Shown: positions 6,810 through 17,900, counted from the first letter of the stretch. The stretch: 43,093 nt of DNA from Nostoc sp. CHAB 5834 (GCA_020829485.1 JAIVFU010000058.1:1-43093); one strand, 5' to 3'. Made by a program: numbers and translations. Notes: a model not told the origin generated them from the sequence alone.

Positions 6810-8222
6810 ATGGTGAAAGAAATATCTAAGTGTATGTTGCCATTGTTACTAATTTTCCCGATTGCCCAATTAACTCCTCCCATGCCACCGCCTGAAGAAG
6901 TTGTACAACCACAAGAAGTGCGTCCTTTACCAGGACAATTGGATACAGTGCCAACGTTTAACAGCAATAGTCCAGAATTGGTTTTGAAAGAAGGAATTTT
7001 ACTCTCTACCTTTCCACCAGATGGCAAAAAAGTGCCAACGGCGCATCTGAATTTTCCTTTTCGAGGACGATTTGATATTTTTGCCCACCATATTGCTAAA
7101 GCTGAACCAGCAGAGAATTTGCGTAGGCGTAGCCCGTCGGAGACATCGCTGTATTTAGGGATAATTTTGCATAATCCTGGTTCGGAAACAGTGAAGGTGA
7201 ATATTTGGCAGGCGGCGAGTTATTTAAGTCAACCGGATGCACCATTTATTGAGCTACCATCCTTTAGCCAAAATCTTTTGGGTACAATTTTTGCCGGGCC
7301 AGGCGATCGCGTCATGTCTGATGTACTGAGGGGACGACGACAAGAGATTTTTCCTGCCCAAATTGAGATTCCACCAGGGCAAAGTCGGATGTTACTAAAT
7401 TTACCAATTCCTGTCCAAGGATTGACACCACCTCTCAATGGTCGGTCTACATTAATGCGACTGCAAAGTGATGGCACTGTCTATGCAGCCAGCCTAGCTA
7501 TGTTTGCACGAGTTAATCCCGATGGCAGTGAGCGATCGCCCACTTTAGAAGAGTGGCAGAATTTACTAGATAATGGTGATTTGGCTGGGCCACGGGATAA
7601 AGCGCCCACTCCCTTAGAGGAAACTGGCAAACCAAGAATTTATGGGCGTGTTGCTGGAGTGGCTGGTGGTTCACGATGGAGAGCTTTATTAGTAGATAAT
7701 CCTAAAGCCAGGTATTTGACTATTCCCCAGCCGGGTAAAATGTTTTCCTATCCTCTGAGTAGCCTGCATGGCGGTACATTAGGAACTGATCAAATTCAAA
7801 GTGCTAATATGCTGGTGCGCTATCCTGACACCGCATATCGCGCTCATGGGAACTATGGGATTCAATATAATCTGAAGTTGCCGCTATACAACAATACTCA
7901 AAGTCCTCAAACCGTTAGTGTATCCATACAAACACCACTCAAAGAGGATCAGTTAGTCAAACCAGGGTTACGCTTTTTCAGTACACCAGCCCGTCAAGTA
8001 TTCTTTCGAGGGACAGTGCGGGTACGTTACAAAAATGACCAAGGTCAGCCACAAACTCAGTTTGTGCATTTAGTGCAAAAGAGAGGTCAACCAGGGGAAC
8101 CCTTAGTTTTATTAAAGATGAAAGCAGGCGATCGCTCTTTAGTAGAAGTTGACTTTCTCTATCCCCCAGATGCTACACCACCACAAGTTTTAACAGTTTC
8201 AACTCAAGCTGAACCTCGGTAA
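6810..8222 (+). CDS. DUF3370 domain protein, probably exported
   Basis: The 470-aa protein begins with a hydrophobic signal-like segment (CMLPLLLIFPIAQL, residues 8-21) and a proline-rich linker. A long beta-rich domain of the DUF3370 type follows, a cyanobacterial family of unknown function; matching stretches include NLLGTIFAGPGDRVMSDVLR and IPPGQSRMLLNLPIP. It is likely periplasmic or envelope-located. Residues ~103-113 (NLRRRSPSETS) are encoded by a short dispersed repeat, GCGTAGGCGTAGCCCGTCGG plus a GAGACATCGC end, which has inserted without breaking the frame. It is monocistronic, starting 31 bp after the peptidase C15 remnant. The role is unknown. Confidence 0.82.
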   Translation: MVKEISKCMLPLLLIFPIAQLTPPMPPPEEVVQPQEVRPLPGQLDTVPTFNSNSPELVLKEGILLSTFPPDGKKVPTAHLNFPFRGRFDIFAHHIAKAEPAENLRRRSPSETSLYLGIILHNPGSETVKVNIWQAASYLSQPDAPFIELPSFSQNLLGTIFAGPGDRVMSDVLRGRRQEIFPAQIEIPPGQSRMLLNLPIPVQGLTPPLNGRSTLMRLQSDGTVYAASLAMFARVNPDGSERSPTLEEWQNLLDNGDLAGPRDKAPTPLEETGKPRIYGRVAGVAGGSRWRALLVDNPKARYLTIPQPGKMFSYPLSSLHGGTLGTDQIQSANMLVRYPDTAYRAHGNYGIQYNLKLPLYNNTQSPQTVSVSIQTPLKEDQLVKPGLRFFSTPARQVFFRGTVRVRYKNDQGQPQTQFVHLVQKRGQPGEPLVLLKMKAGDRSLVEVDFLYPPDATPPQVLTVSTQAEPR

Positions 8223-8992
8223 TGAGTCATGGGTAATAGGTAATAGCTTTTCTCCAATTACCTGTTACCAAAAAATATTTATTAGTTAGCTGATTCTTAA
8301 AGCTCTACTGTTTACCAACTTGGCGCGGCTCAAAGGCACATCTGTTATAAAGCAATACAGTTAAGCATTTTTTTCTTCTCTCTGTGTTGCGCCAGTTGCT
8401 TCAAGTCGGGGAACCCGCCCAACGCACTGGCTTCTCTGTGCCTCTGTGGTTCGTTGTTAAAAAAAATGACTTTAGATAAAGAGTTTTAGCGTTAACCCAA
8501 GCGTATTATGTTATAAAGCACCCAGTTAGGGCAACGCCTTACAATGTTTAGTAATAGCAGGCATAGTATTTATCAAACAGACAGTGTTTAAAAATGATTC
8601 AAGATTGTAAACGCCTATTGAAGTTGCAATAATAGATATTATGACTACTAGGGTAGTAGTCCAAGGCTTGATTTCACGCATTGATTCTTTTGTTTTTATT
8701 GATTTCGGAGAGCGTAACCCAGAGAGGCTACCCAAATCTAGTTCTGGAAAATAGCGTGATTAATTATACTACCTAAAATTATTTTTGACTAATGGTTATT
8801 AAAGCCTGTGGTCATAGATAATTTATTCGGGGCGATCGCTTACCTAACAGAGCGGTGAATGTGATCCGTAAATTAACTTCTTCATATTGATAAAACTTTT
8901 CACCCCAAATTTCTGTATTTAGGCTGAATATTTATTCCGCCCCATGCGTTGCAATAGAAATACTACACTATAGGAGGCAATAAAGGGACGGC
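8223..8992. other. Intergenic region with dispersed repeats and a doubtful small ORF
   Basis: It contains a repeat around 8387-8433 (GCGCCAGTTGC ... GCACTGGC) and another near 8698-8730 (AGCGTAACCCAGAGAGGCTA). A minus-strand frame (ATG at 8681, stop at 8526) would give a 51-aa peptide, MREIKPWTTTLVVIISIIAT..., with one membrane segment. It has no ribosome binding site, so I do not call it a gene. HIP1 occurs near 8832. Confidence 0.4.
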
Positions 8993-9430
8993 ATGGCAAC
9001 CGATCAAAAAATCAATCAAGAAACTGAGTTAAATTCGCTCCAGCACCTTATTGGAACCCTGATTTTACTGGTAGAGGATGAGCCAGATATTGCAGAATTG
9101 CTCACTTTCGTTTTGGAAGCAGATGGTGCAGAGGTGATTGCTTTAACCGATGCAGAAGCAGCCCTTGCCTTGGTAGAATCGCTTCATCCCGATATTCTGC
9201 TGTGCAATGTGAAGTTGCCCGATCATGATGGAAATTGGTTAATTAAACAAATTCGAGTACATTCTTGCCCATCCTTAAGACAGTTACCTGCGATCGCTAT
9301 CACTTCTTATACACGGGAAGTCTCAAGTCATAAGGCTTTGAATGCTGGCTTTAATCGATTTTTAGTCAAGCTTGAAAGTCCAGATGAAATCGTAGGTGAG
9401 ATTGTTCACCTGCTATCTAACGATATTTAA
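8993..9430 (+). CDS. Stand-alone receiver-domain protein lacking the phospho-acceptor Asp
   Basis: The 145-aa protein is a single CheY-like receiver domain after an ~18-residue polar N-terminus. The acidic pair is present (VEDEPD, Glu28/Asp29), as are the switch Thr104 (IAITSY) and Lys126 (FLVKLESPDE). The position that normally holds the phosphorylated Asp is Asn72 (LLCNVKLPDHDG). It therefore probably cannot be phosphorylated in the usual way and may be a phosphorylation-independent (pseudo-receiver) adaptor. No output domain and no histidine kinase gene adjoin it. Cyanobacteria often encode single-domain receivers next to hybrid kinases, but not here. Confidence 0.9.
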   Translation: MATDQKINQETELNSLQHLIGTLILLVEDEPDIAELLTFVLEADGAEVIALTDAEAALALVESLHPDILLCNVKLPDHDGNWLIKQIRVHSCPSLRQLPAIAITSYTREVSSHKALNAGFNRFLVKLESPDEIVGEIVHLLSNDI

Positions 9431-9584
9431 ATATAAATGCTTAGTCTTTATGTAACTTTTAGTACCTATACTTCCATAGATGCTGGGAGGTACAGCTAGC
9501 TGTACGCTCCTACAAATGACTCTAACTTGGAAACTAAACCCTAAGTGGCTAGGGTAATATATTGGCTGGATATATTTGTTAACT
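9431..9584. repeat. Convergent intergenic spacer with hairpin repeat
   Basis: The receiver gene and the minus-strand gene converge here. GTACAGCTAGCTGTAC (about 9490-9505), extended by flanking GGAG/CTCC, forms a stable stem. There is no T run, so it is more likely a dispersed repeat than a classical terminator, although it could act as a bidirectional one. Confidence 0.4.
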
Positions 9585-10913
9585 TTATTGAAAACCTTTT
9601 GCTGGCTTTTTTTGCCCCTTGCTCTTAGGCTTGGATTTGTTAACTTCTCCTAAAGCTTCCTGAAATAAATTGTGTAGATGTATAGGGACACTAGCAATTT
9701 CTGGTAACTCTGGCTCAATAGGTTTATTGAATTCTTGCAAAAGTGCGTCCAAGTCGCTTTCAAGATGAAATTCTGGACGTTTCAGAACTGTTTGCAACAC
9801 ATTTTCTAATTGACTTGGATACTGTTGCGCTAATCGATGCCAAATAAAAGTATTAATACTTTTATCTTCGAGGTAGTAACGAACTAGTTTTTCTGCCCCT
9901 TGAACACTTTGCCAATCCTCTGCTAATAAAATTGCTTGTATTCTACTATATGTTGGTAAAAACATTTGTCCCCAACGGGGATGAGAAAGAGCAGTTACCT
10001 GTTCTGCTTTCTTGAGTTCAGGAGGTAAATCAACCTTTGGCATCACCATTTTGCTATTACTACTTTTGCTGTTAAACATCTGAGAGACTACGTTGGAATC
10101 AGCACCAAATTCTTCTGCTGCTGCTTTTATTTCATCGTCTCCAATGCCAGCTGCTTCTGCTACTTCAGCCAAGGATTTAGAAGTATCAATTCCTGCTTCT
10201 GCAAAGCGTTTTTCAGTGATTAGTTCTTGGAATTCAGCTATTTTTTTATTAAGCTGGTATCCAGATAGTGTGATTTCATCAGTGCCAAAAAAGTCCACAA
10301 ACTGCTGATGATATTGTCCTACTGAGTGCCAAGCTTCTTCTAGCAAGTCTGGAGCATCGCTGTAAAGATTACTTTTATAGTTTTCTTTGAAATTACCAAT
10401 TGCTACAGCCAGTTTTGGTTTACCCAATTTACCCATTATTGTGTAGGGGCCAGAAAACATCCAGTAGCTATCGGTGACAGGAGAAATGCGAGTTAGTAAA
10501 ATTTCTCCTACTTTCAACCGAGATATTGCCTGTAATGTTTGAGTATTATTTGGCTTGACGATGTAGCGTTTATCTGTCAACCAGTTCGTCAATTCAAAGC
10601 CATCAGGTAGAATATCCGTTATGGCAAATAAGCCAATAAAACTATGATGCCAACTGTTGATCAGGTTGCGATCGCTTTCTTCTAAATCTGGATGGCTTTC
10701 GATAAACAACTCTAATGGTGACTTATCACCGACTTTCCCGGCTGTCAGAAAGCTATCGATAGTTAAGTCCTGCTGTGTACTATCCCCACTTCCACGGCGC
10801 AACTGTGCTGCTGCATAAGTTTCCAGTGCTTCTGCTAGTTCCCCTTCAGCATCAAGGACAAAATCAACTAAGGCTTGTTTTAATTGGTGCGATCGTTCTA
10901 ATATGACATCCAC
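9585..10913 (-). CDS. Conserved hypothetical protein, 442 aa
   Basis: I do not recognise a named family. The protein is soluble, with no signal peptide or membrane segment. Residues ~1-60 are helical and ~75-180 form a mixed region with SWHHSFIGLFAI and YWMFSGPYTIMGKLGKPKLA. Residues ~225-290 are helical and Ala/Glu-rich, ~300-420 are helical, and the C-terminal tail is basic (KSKPKSKGQKKPAKGF). GYQLNKKIAEFQELITEKRF and RWGQMFLPTYSRIQAILLAE look like conserved blocks. The basic tail suggests nucleic-acid or ribosome contact, but that is inference. The clean ATG at 10913 is a good start; no operon partner. Confidence 0.8.
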   Translation of the reverse strand: MDVILERSHQLKQALVDFVLDAEGELAEALETYAAAQLRRGSGDSTQQDLTIDSFLTAGKVGDKSPLELFIESHPDLEESDRNLINSWHHSFIGLFAITDILPDGFELTNWLTDKRYIVKPNNTQTLQAISRLKVGEILLTRISPVTDSYWMFSGPYTIMGKLGKPKLAVAIGNFKENYKSNLYSDAPDLLEEAWHSVGQYHQQFVDFFGTDEITLSGYQLNKKIAEFQELITEKRFAEAGIDTSKSLAEVAEAAGIGDDEIKAAAEEFGADSNVVSQMFNSKSSNSKMVMPKVDLPPELKKAEQVTALSHPRWGQMFLPTYSRIQAILLAEDWQSVQGAEKLVRYYLEDKSINTFIWHRLAQQYPSQLENVLQTVLKRPEFHLESDLDALLQEFNKPIEPELPEIASVPIHLHNLFQEALGEVNKSKPKSKGQKKPAKGFQ

Positions 10914-11052
10914 AAGTTAATCTCTCGGTGCAACAGATGTAGATTATAGCTCTTGAGAGAATTACAGCATCTAGCAATAGCTAGATTTATGCGGATTTAG
11001 CCGTAAAGCTTATTTTAAACTAGATACAAGGTATCACACAAGGTCATTACAG

Positions 11053-11625
11053 ATGGTTGCAACTCCAAATTCTAGCTATATTTTTCCAGAAGACTATCTC
11101 AAAGGAGAAGAAACCAGTCCTATCAAGCATGAATATAGACAGGGACAGGTTTATGCAATGGCAGGAGCAAGTAACGCCCATGTAATTATTTCTCTTAATA
11201 TTGCTTCAATGCTGAGAAATCATTTGCGTGGGAGTGGATGTCAGACTTATATCTCAGACACCAAAGCACATATTGAGTCGATTAATATCTATTACTACCC
11301 CGATGTGATGGTAAGTTGTGACCAACGAGATAGAGCTTTTAACAACTTTCTGCGTTACCCTTGCTTAATTGTAGAAGTGCTATCTCCCACAACAGAAGCC
11401 TTTGACAGAGGTGATAAATTTGCTGACTACCGACAGATGGAGTCACTTCAGGAATATGTACTTGTGAGTCAAACTCGATTAAATGTTGAGTGTTTTCGCC
11501 GCAATTCAGAGAGACAATGGGTACTTTATCCCTATGGACAGCAAGATATCATTCATTTGGCAAGTGTAGATTTTCGGTGTGCTGTTGCAGATTTATATGA
11601 GGATGTTACTTTTGAATCCCCCTAA
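11053..11625 (+). CDS. Uma2 family (DUF820) putative nuclease
   Basis: The 190-aa protein matches the Uma2/DUF820 group of PD-(D/E)XK-fold proteins, which are massively expanded in cyanobacteria. EDYL...E....KHEYRQGQVYAMAG at the N-terminus is followed by INIYYYPDVMVSCD (catalytic Asp), LIVEVLSPTTEAFDRGDKFADY (Glu and Lys region) and LQEYVLVSQ. The fold suggests DNA cleavage, but the physiological role is not established. It is monocistronic and followed by a hairpin terminator at 11698-11727. Another family member is at 26228. Confidence 0.9.
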   Translation: MVATPNSSYIFPEDYLKGEETSPIKHEYRQGQVYAMAGASNAHVIISLNIASMLRNHLRGSGCQTYISDTKAHIESINIYYYPDVMVSCDQRDRAFNNFLRYPCLIVEVLSPTTEAFDRGDKFADYRQMESLQEYVLVSQTRLNVECFRRNSERQWVLYPYGQQDIIHLASVDFRCAVADLYEDVTFESP

Positions 11626-11697
11626 TTGACTGACTACTAGAAAGGTAAAAACCAGAATATTGAGGATTTAAAAATGTGTTTTTAGAGAGCAAAATAA

Positions 11698-11727
11698 AAA
11701 GGCAAAAGAAGATTTTCTTTTGCCTTT
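11698..11727. terminator. Bidirectional rho-independent terminator between Uma2 gene and rpoC2
   Basis: A 13-bp perfect stem is formed by AAAGGCAAAAGAA (11698-11710) and TTCTTTTGCCTTT (11715-11727) with a GATT loop. T-rich tracts follow on both strands. It lies where the plus-strand Uma2 gene and the minus-strand rpo operon converge. Confidence 0.75.
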
Positions 11728-11756
11728 ATTAATTTTTACCTTTTAATAGACACAGT

Positions 11757-11881
11757 AAATTTTGGCATTGCTGATTGCGGTATGAAAACGATTGTGCATT
11801 CCGGTGAAAATCCTTGTAGAGACGTAAAATTTTACGTCTCTACATCCAAATTCATACCTCGATTCAGCAACGCCGAAATTT
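11757..11881. mobile_element. MITE, family C, abutting the rpoC2 stop
   Basis: AAATTTTGGCATTGCTGA ... GGTATGAA (11757-11785) is mirrored by TTCATACC ... TCAGCAACGCCGAAATTT (11851-11881). At the centre lies a perfect 30-nt palindrome (11815-11844), TGTAGAGACGTAAAA and its complement, a common dispersed repeat in Nostoc. The element ends 7 bp from the rpoC2 stop codon. Confidence 0.7.
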
Positions 11882-11888
11882 CAAGTCT

Positions 11889-14800
11889 CTATTCATCGTC
11901 GAAATCATCGTCGTCTTCTTCTTCTTCCTCGTAATCGTCGTCGTCTGCAACTTCATCGGCGATTAATTCATCTTCGTCATCTAGAACTGACCTTTCTGCA
12001 CGTCTGCTACCAAAACCAGATTCCCCAAGAGTAGGAGAATCTAAATTATAGGTGCGAGCTGTGCGGTCATCTAAGACCATATCTAGGGGATCATCGACTT
12101 CATCCAAGACACTACTGGTAATTTCAGCAGCATAGTCTTCAATCGCACCGGGTTCATCATAGGTATTGTAGCCAGTACCCGCCGGAATCAACCGCCCGAT
12201 AATCACGTTTTCCTTTAATCCTCGCAGCCAGTCGGATTTGCCTTCGATAGCTGCTTCGGTAAGTACCCGTGTTGTCTCTTGGAAAGATGCGGCGGAAATA
12301 AAGCTGTCGGTATTCAACGATGCTTTGGTGATCCCCAACAATACTGGGGTATACTGTGCCCTAGCACCGCCTGTGATTGCCATAGCTTCATTTACCTGCT
12401 CAACTTGGCGCAGTTCTACCAATTCACCAGGAAGCATGGTGGTGTCACCACCATCATCAATCCTGACTTTATTGGTCATCTGGCGAACAATGACTTCAAT
12501 GTGTTTATCGGAAATATCAATTCCTTGAGATTGATACACCATTTGCACTTCATTCACCAAGAATGACTGTACCTTCTGCAAAGCATGGCTAGCACAAGCA
12601 TAGATTCCATCTTCGGAACCCAGGCTAAAGAAGATTTCCAAAATTTCGTGTGGATTGGATGGGCCATCGGTTAATGGTTGTCCCGCTAACACAATCGATC
12701 CATCTGGCACAATCAAATTTTGTCCTGGGCCTAGAGGATAATCTGTTACCACGCCATTTGATTCTACGACCTTGATAGCGATCGCTTCATCACCACTTTC
12801 AGCGTAAACTACCTTAACTTCACCCCCTCGGCGACATAAAATGCACGCTTCTTTGGGTTTACGAGCTTCAAGTAGTTCCTCAATTCGGGGCAAACCTTGA
12901 ATAATATCTCCGGTTTTGGCGCGTTCAAACACCAACAACACCAAGTTATCACCCCGTTGTACCAAATCGCCGTCTTCTATCTGCAACACAGCACCAGGGC
13001 TGACTCGATAAGGGCGACCGATACGGGTAGTAACAACGTAGTTTTTAGTACTCAGGGCTGATTCCCCACCAGATGCAGCAGCGGCACTTTTGATATCCAC
13101 TACTTGTCCTGATTCTGGGGCAAAAACACCAGGAGCAACTTCTGTACCTTCTACTAGCAAGTCACCCACTTTTACCTTTGGCTGAGTACTACTATTAATG
13201 GTAAGCCTGTCAGCATCGCGTAATACCAAGCAGCGACGCACGTTTTCGGTTCCTTGTCGAACACCCCGCACTTCCCCGCCTTCTTTACATAAAATTTGGG
13301 TACGTGCAACCACAGATCCAGGGGCGATGGTAAGCCCATCGTGTACCTCAAGTGTGGTTTGGGTGCTACCTTGGGTGGCATCGGCGGTAATGTCTCGACG
13401 AATTACCAAGGATTCCAAAATTACCAGTTGTAAACGTTGAACTTCTGGATCTTCAGTATCCTCTACTAATTCAATATCTGCTGCTAGTGGCGAAGCATTA
13501 TGGTCTTGTTCCCCTTCTTGCTCAATTTCCAGCACTAGCTGGGTTCGCAGCAGTTCCACGCCTTCAACAGATTTGACGCGTTCTGAATCTTTGTAAGGTA
13601 GGCGCTGCACAGCCCGCAATTGAATCGATCGCCCGGTTTGTTGGCTCACCGATGTAGTTGATGGCACATCTGGATTATCCGGTACGGCAAACTCAACAAC
13701 TGGACGACTCAACAGGGCAGGCCCTTCTGGTGTCTCCACATACTGGATATAACGCAATTCCGTGGCGACATTACCTTGGAATTCCTCACCTGGTTGGATG
13801 AAGGTGTTGTCTCGCCCGATGACTGATTCTGGATCGTCTACCATCAGCAGTTCCCCAGGCTTAACTACAACTTCCCGCAGGATGTCGTTTTTCTGGGTAA
13901 CTTCTATCACACCACTGTTTTGGCAGAAGATATCTTTTACTACCTCAGTGCCAGCTTCTACAAACTGTCCGTCTTCTACCAACAGCAAGGAGATGTCTTT
14001 ATTAACTTCGTGGCTTTCTTCGGGAATCCACAAAAGGGTACCGCCCTGCACGACTTCATAACCGAGCTTGGCTTTGCCTTTTTTCTGGACTTCTACACCC
14101 GCGAATTTCAAGAAACCACCAGTGGTTGTCCGATAGCGGTCATCAATTAACTCAGCTACCACTTGACCATTTTGCACTTTTGTGCCTGGTGTAGCTCTGA
14201 GGTTAAATACTTGGTTGTTGCCAGTGGAGACTAAGTAGTTATTCCGCCCTTGGGAACTTTGGACTGTCACCGTTGCTTGGTCTAGTACCACAGAAGCGGT
14301 GATAATTTCAATTTCCCTGGTACTCTTACCTGGGGTAGCTTCCGGCAAGCGCACTACACCGCCGTGCAAACTGGCTAACTTGGTTTCTGCTAAAACTCCG
14401 TTAGAAGCGATCGCATCACCATTTTTTACCACCAATTCTGCACCAGGCGGCAAGTTATAAACTTCCCCAGACAAAATCCAAATCAAGCCACCGCGTGCGG
14501 CTGTGGTTGTGGTATTACCTTGACGGTCAGTTTTTTGTTCTGGAACAACTTCGGCAAATTGCACTTCCCCTGCTAAGTCAGAGGCTACATCTTTAACTGC
14601 TTTTTCTGTATTAGTCCGAGTTGTGCGTCCACCAAGGGCAACCTCTGCCAACAACTGACCTTGTTTTACCTTATTTCCATCGAATACATATAATGTTGAA
14701 CCTTGGGTAAGATGAACCTCTTGGTTATCTGGGGTAACATCACCTACTTTTGTTGGCTCCAAAAGCATGATGCCATTAGCTTCAACATAGAGGGCATCTT

Positions 14801-15935
14801 CCCCGTGGCGGGTACGATATGTTCTAGTCTTCAGTTTGCGGGGAAGCTTGACAGTTCCATCGATTTTGGAACGAACTTGTTGCGCCACTTCTCCAGTAAA
14901 CACCCCACCTGTGTGGAATGTCCGCATGGTTAGCTGAGTACCAGGTTCGCCGATACTTTGGGCGGCAATAATCCCTACAGCTTCGCCCAAGTCCACCATT
15001 TTGGCGTGGGCTAAACTCCAGCCGTAGCAGTGTTGACAGACAGAACGTGCAGCTTCACAAGTTAGGGGCGATCGCAGCATAACTTCTGCCACCCCAGATT
15101 TTTCGATTTTCTTCGCCAAGTCCTCAGAAACTGGGGTATTGCGTGGTGCAATTACTTCTTTTGTCACCGGATGCAGCACATCTTCGCCAATTACCCGTCC
15201 CATCAAGCGGGTTCCTAGAGGAATCAAGGTTTTAGCACCTTCTGTCATTGGTCGAATGGGAATTCCTCTGGTGGTACCACAGTCAAATTCCCGAATAATC
15301 ACATCCTGGGATACGTCTACCAAACGGCGGGTGAGATAACCAGAGTCAGCCGTCCGCAAGGCAGTATCCACCAATCCTTTTCTGGCACCGTAAGACGAAA
15401 TAATGTATTCCGTTACAGTAAGTCCTTCACGGAAGTTGGTTTTGATAGGTAAATCGATAATTTCCCCTTGAGGATCTGCCATCAGTCCCCGCATCCCCAC
15501 CAATTGCCTGACTTGAGAGATATTACCCCGTGCCCCGGAGAATGCCATCATGTATACGGAGTTTAGGGGATTAGTCTTCTTGAAGTGAACGACTACTTCA
15601 TCTTTCAAGGCTTCACTAGTACCATTCCAAGTATCGATTACCTTTTGGAAGCGTTCTACTTCAGTGATTTCTCCCCGTTGATAACGGGTTTCAGTAGCGC
15701 GAATTTCTTCTTCGGCTGCTTCTAAGAGCAATCGCTTAGTTGGTGGTATCATCAAGTCATCTACACTGATGGAAACCCCTGCTTTGGTAGCGTAGCGAAA
15801 TCCCAAATCTTTCAATTTGTCCGCCATCACTGCGGTTCGCGCCGTACCATAATTTGTAAAGGCCCAAGAAATTAAATTTCTCAGTTGACCCTTATCAACC
15901 ACCCGATTGCGAAAAATCATTTTTTCGTTAGTCAT
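11889..15935 (-). CDS. rpoC2: RNA polymerase subunit beta' (C-terminal part), RpoC2
   Basis: The 1348-aa product is the cyanobacterial RpoC2, which with RpoC1 replaces the single bacterial beta'. Near the N-terminus are [20 protein letters not shown] and the trigger-loop region [18 protein letters not shown]. The zinc site [13 protein letters not shown] lies around residue ~290. A very long internal segment, from ~370 onward, is the SI3 insertion of stacked sandwich-barrel hybrid motifs found in cyanobacterial RpoC2. Catalytic-core sequence resumes around [18 protein letters not shown]. The C-terminus is extremely acidic ([18 protein letters not shown]). It is last in the rpoB-rpoC1-rpoC2 operon. 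A MITE sits 7 bp past its stop. Confidence 0.99.
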   Translation of the reverse strand: MTNEKMIFRNRVVDKGQLRNLISWAFTNYGTARTAVMADKLKDLGFRYATKAGVSISVDDLMIPPTKRLLLEAAEEEIRATETRYQRGEITEVERFQKVIDTWNGTSEALKDEVVVHFKKTNPLNSVYMMAFSGARGNISQVRQLVGMRGLMADPQGEIIDLPIKTNFREGLTVTEYIISSYGARKGLVDTALRTADSGYLTRRLVDVSQDVIIREFDCGTTRGIPIRPMTEGAKTLIPLGTRLMGRVIGEDVLHPVTKEVIAPRNTPVSEDLAKKIEKSGVAEVMLRSPLTCEAARSVCQHCYGWSLAHAKMVDLGEAVGIIAAQSIGEPGTQLTMRTFHTGGVFTGEVAQQVRSKIDGTVKLPRKLKTRTYRTRHGEDALYVEANGIMLLEPTKVGDVTPDNQEVHLTQGSTLYVFDGNKVKQGQLLAEVALGGRTTRTNTEKAVKDVASDLAGEVQFAEVVPEQKTDRQGNTTTTAARGGLIWILSGEVYNLPPGAELVVKNGDAIASNGVLAETKLASLHGGVVRLPEATPGKSTREIEIITASVVLDQATVTVQSSQGRNNYLVSTGNNQVFNLRATPGTKVQNGQVVAELIDDRYRTTTGGFLKFAGVEVQKKGKAKLGYEVVQGGTLLWIPEESHEVNKDISLLLVEDGQFVEAGTEVVKDIFCQNSGVIEVTQKNDILREVVVKPGELLMVDDPESVIGRDNTFIQPGEEFQGNVATELRYIQYVETPEGPALLSRPVVEFAVPDNPDVPSTTSVSQQTGRSIQLRAVQRLPYKDSERVKSVEGVELLRTQLVLEIEQEGEQDHNASPLAADIELVEDTEDPEVQRLQLVILESLVIRRDITADATQGSTQTTLEVHDGLTIAPGSVVARTQILCKEGGEVRGVRQGTENVRRCLVLRDADRLTINSSTQPKVKVGDLLVEGTEVAPGVFAPESGQVVDIKSAAAASGGESALSTKNYVVTTRIGRPYRVSPGAVLQIEDGDLVQRGDNLVLLVFERAKTGDIIQGLPRIEELLEARKPKEACILCRRGGEVKVVYAESGDEAIAIKVVESNGVVTDYPLGPGQNLIVPDGSIVLAGQPLTDGPSNPHEILEIFFSLGSEDGIYACASHALQKVQSFLVNEVQMVYQSQGIDISDKHIEVIVRQMTNKVRIDDGGDTTMLPGELVELRQVEQVNEAMAITGGARAQYTPVLLGITKASLNTDSFISAASFQETTRVLTEAAIEGKSDWLRGLKENVIIGRLIPAGTGYNTYDEPGAIEDYAAEITSSVLDEVDDPLDMVLDDRTARTYNLDSPTLGESGFGSRRAERSVLDDEDELIADEVADDDDYEEEEEDDDDFDDE

Positions 15936-15954
15936 TTATCATTAGTCCTAAGTC

Positions 15955-16018
15955 ATTGGGAGTAGGGAGTAGGGAGTAGGGAGTAGGGAATTCACCACTC
16001 CCCATTCCCCACTCCCCA
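15955..16018. repeat. Heptamer tandem repeat between rpoC1 and rpoC2
   Basis: GGGAGTA occurs four to five times in tandem (about 15958-15988), followed by CCCCATT/CCCCACT units. Short tandem heptamers of this kind (STRR) are a hallmark of heterocystous cyanobacteria. It fills most of the 87-bp rpoC1-rpoC2 spacer, inside an essential operon. Confidence 0.8.
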
Positions 16019-16022
16019 CGCC

Positions 16023-17900
16023 TTAGCTTGCTAGTGCTTCCTGAATGGCATTGTTGTAAATAACGCGGCCAGGAGTTGTGTATATATACTGGGAAAGTAC
16101 ATTGCCTTTAGCGTCTTGTCTGACTCGACGGAACTTATAGAGTAGTGTGCGCGTACCATCCTCGTTTTCCGTCACTTTCACGGGTTCTGTATCCGGTTGG
16201 TCTGATTCTATTTCACCGTCAAACCGGACATAGATATAGGCGTGCAAGTCAATTTGATCTTGCTGGAAAGCCATAATTACATCCTCTAGCGAAGAAAAGT
16301 AATTTCCTGCCCCTTTTGTCGCACCGGGATTTTCTGCTGTTAAATAATAGGCTCCCAACACCATATCTTGGCTAGGCGTGATGATCGGTCTACCCGTGGC
16401 TGGTGACAAAATATTGTTAGAAGCCAACATCAACAATCGCGCTTCAGCCTGACTTTCTAACGATAAAGGGACGTGTACCGCCATTTGGTCGCCGTCAAAG
16501 TCGGCGTTAAAGGCTGGACACACCAGAGGATGCAGTTGAATCGCTCTACCTTCTACTAAAATTGGTTCAAAAGACTGAATACCCAAGCGGTGCAACGTTG
16601 GTGCCCGGTTTAGCATTACAGGGTGTCCTTCAATCACCTCTTCCAGCACATCCCAAACACTGGGATCATTACGGGATATCAGCTTTTTCGCAGCTTTGAT
16701 GTTATTTACCATGCCGCTACGAATCAGGCGGTTAATCACAAATGGCTGAAATAGCTCAATCGCCATTTCTCTAGGCAAACCGCACTGGTGAATTTTCAGC
16801 TTTGGCCCGACCACAATTACGGAACGTCCAGAGTAGTCAACGCGTTTACCTAACAAGTTTTGTCGGAAACGTCCTTGCTTACCCTCAATAATGTCAGACA
16901 AAGATTTTAAGGGTCGGTTATTTGCCCCTACCACAGTGCGTCCCCGACGACCATTGTCAATCAAAGCATCCACTGCTTCTTGCAGCATCCGCTTTTCGTT
17001 CCGCACAATAATCTCTGGTGCCAAAATTTCCTGTAAGCGTGCCAAACGATTGTTGCGGTTAATTACCCGCCGATACAAATCATTTAAATCGCTCGTGGCA
17101 AACCGTCCGCCATCTAGTTGCACCATTGGGCGCAAGTCGGGGGGAATCACGGGAATAACTGCCATTACCATCCACTCTGGTTTTGAACCAGTAGCGATGA
17201 AGTTGTCAATTACCCGCAGTCGCTTAATTAGCTTGGCTCTCTTTTGTCCTTTGGCGTTGCCAATTTCTTCGCGTAGGCTTTCGGCTTCTTGTTCCAAATT
17301 GATATCGGCAAGCAAACGCAACAGCGCTTCAGCCCCAATACCTACCTCTACGCCTTGCAGCACAGAATCTTCGCTATAAATTTGGTCTTCTATTTCCAAC
17401 CACTGGTCTTCACTCAGTAGTTGTTTGTAAGTTAAAGTTTCGGCATTACCAGGACTCAGGACAACATAAGAGTTGAAATAGACAATCTGCTCGACATCCC
17501 GTAAGGGCATATCCAACAGGATGGAAATATAGCTAGGAATACCCTTGAGATACCAAACGTGAGCTACTGGTGCGGCGAGTTTAATATAGCCCATGCGGTG
17601 ACGACGCACCCGTGACTCGGTGACTTCTACCCCACAGCGCTCACAAACAATACCTCTGTGACGAACTCTTTTATACTTGCCACAATGGCATTCCCAATCT
17701 TTCGCTGGGCCAAAGATGCGCTCACAAAACAAGCCATCCATTTCTGGCTTGAGAGTTCGGTAATTAATCGTTTCTGGCTTGGTAACTTCACCGACTACTT
17801 GACCATTGGGCAATGTTCTCTCGCCCCATTGGCGAATGCGTTCAGGGGAAGCCAAGCCGATTTTTACGTAGTCAAACTGATTAGTTTGGGCAGGTCTCAT
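16023..17900 (-). CDS. rpoC1: RNA polymerase subunit gamma (N-terminal beta'), RpoC1
   Basis: The 625-aa protein has the N-terminal zinc ribbon ([20 protein letters not shown]), the clamp and switch region ([18 protein letters not shown]) and the catalytic magnesium loop NADFDGDQM (residue ~460). The length is the normal cyanobacterial size. It forms the RNA polymerase core with RpoB, RpoC2 and alpha. It lies 83 bp after rpoB and 87 bp before rpoC2, both spacers being filled with heptamer repeats. The start [18 protein letters not shown] is conserved. Confidence 0.99.
   Translation of the reverse strand: MRPAQTNQFDYVKIGLASPERIRQWGERTLPNGQVVGEVTKPETINYRTLKPEMDGLFCERIFGPAKDWECHCGKYKRVRHRGIVCERCGVEVTESRVRRHRMGYIKLAAPVAHVWYLKGIPSYISILLDMPLRDVEQIVYFNSYVVLSPGNAETLTYKQLLSEDQWLEIEDQIYSEDSVLQGVEVGIGAEALLRLLADINLEQEAESLREEIGNAKGQKRAKLIKRLRVIDNFIATGSKPEWMVMAVIPVIPPDLRPMVQLDGGRFATSDLNDLYRRVINRNNRLARLQEILAPEIIVRNEKRMLQEAVDALIDNGRRGRTVVGANNRPLKSLSDIIEGKQGRFRQNLLGKRVDYSGRSVIVVGPKLKIHQCGLPREMAIELFQPFVINRLIRSGMVNNIKAAKKLISRNDPSVWDVLEEVIEGHPVMLNRAPTLHRLGIQSFEPILVEGRAIQLHPLVCPAFNADFDGDQMAVHVPLSLESQAEARLLMLASNNILSPATGRPIITPSQDMVLGAYYLTAENPGATKGAGNYFSSLEDVIMAFQQDQIDLHAYIYVRFDGEIESDQPDTEPVKVTENEDGTRTLLYKFRRVRQDAKGNVLSQYIYTTPGRVIYNNAIQEALAS

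Noticed and set aside
8526..8681. 51-aa membrane peptide gene on the minus strand
   Set aside because: A hydrophobic segment is present, but there is no ribosome site, a dispersed repeat lies just upstream, and the C-terminal half looks random.
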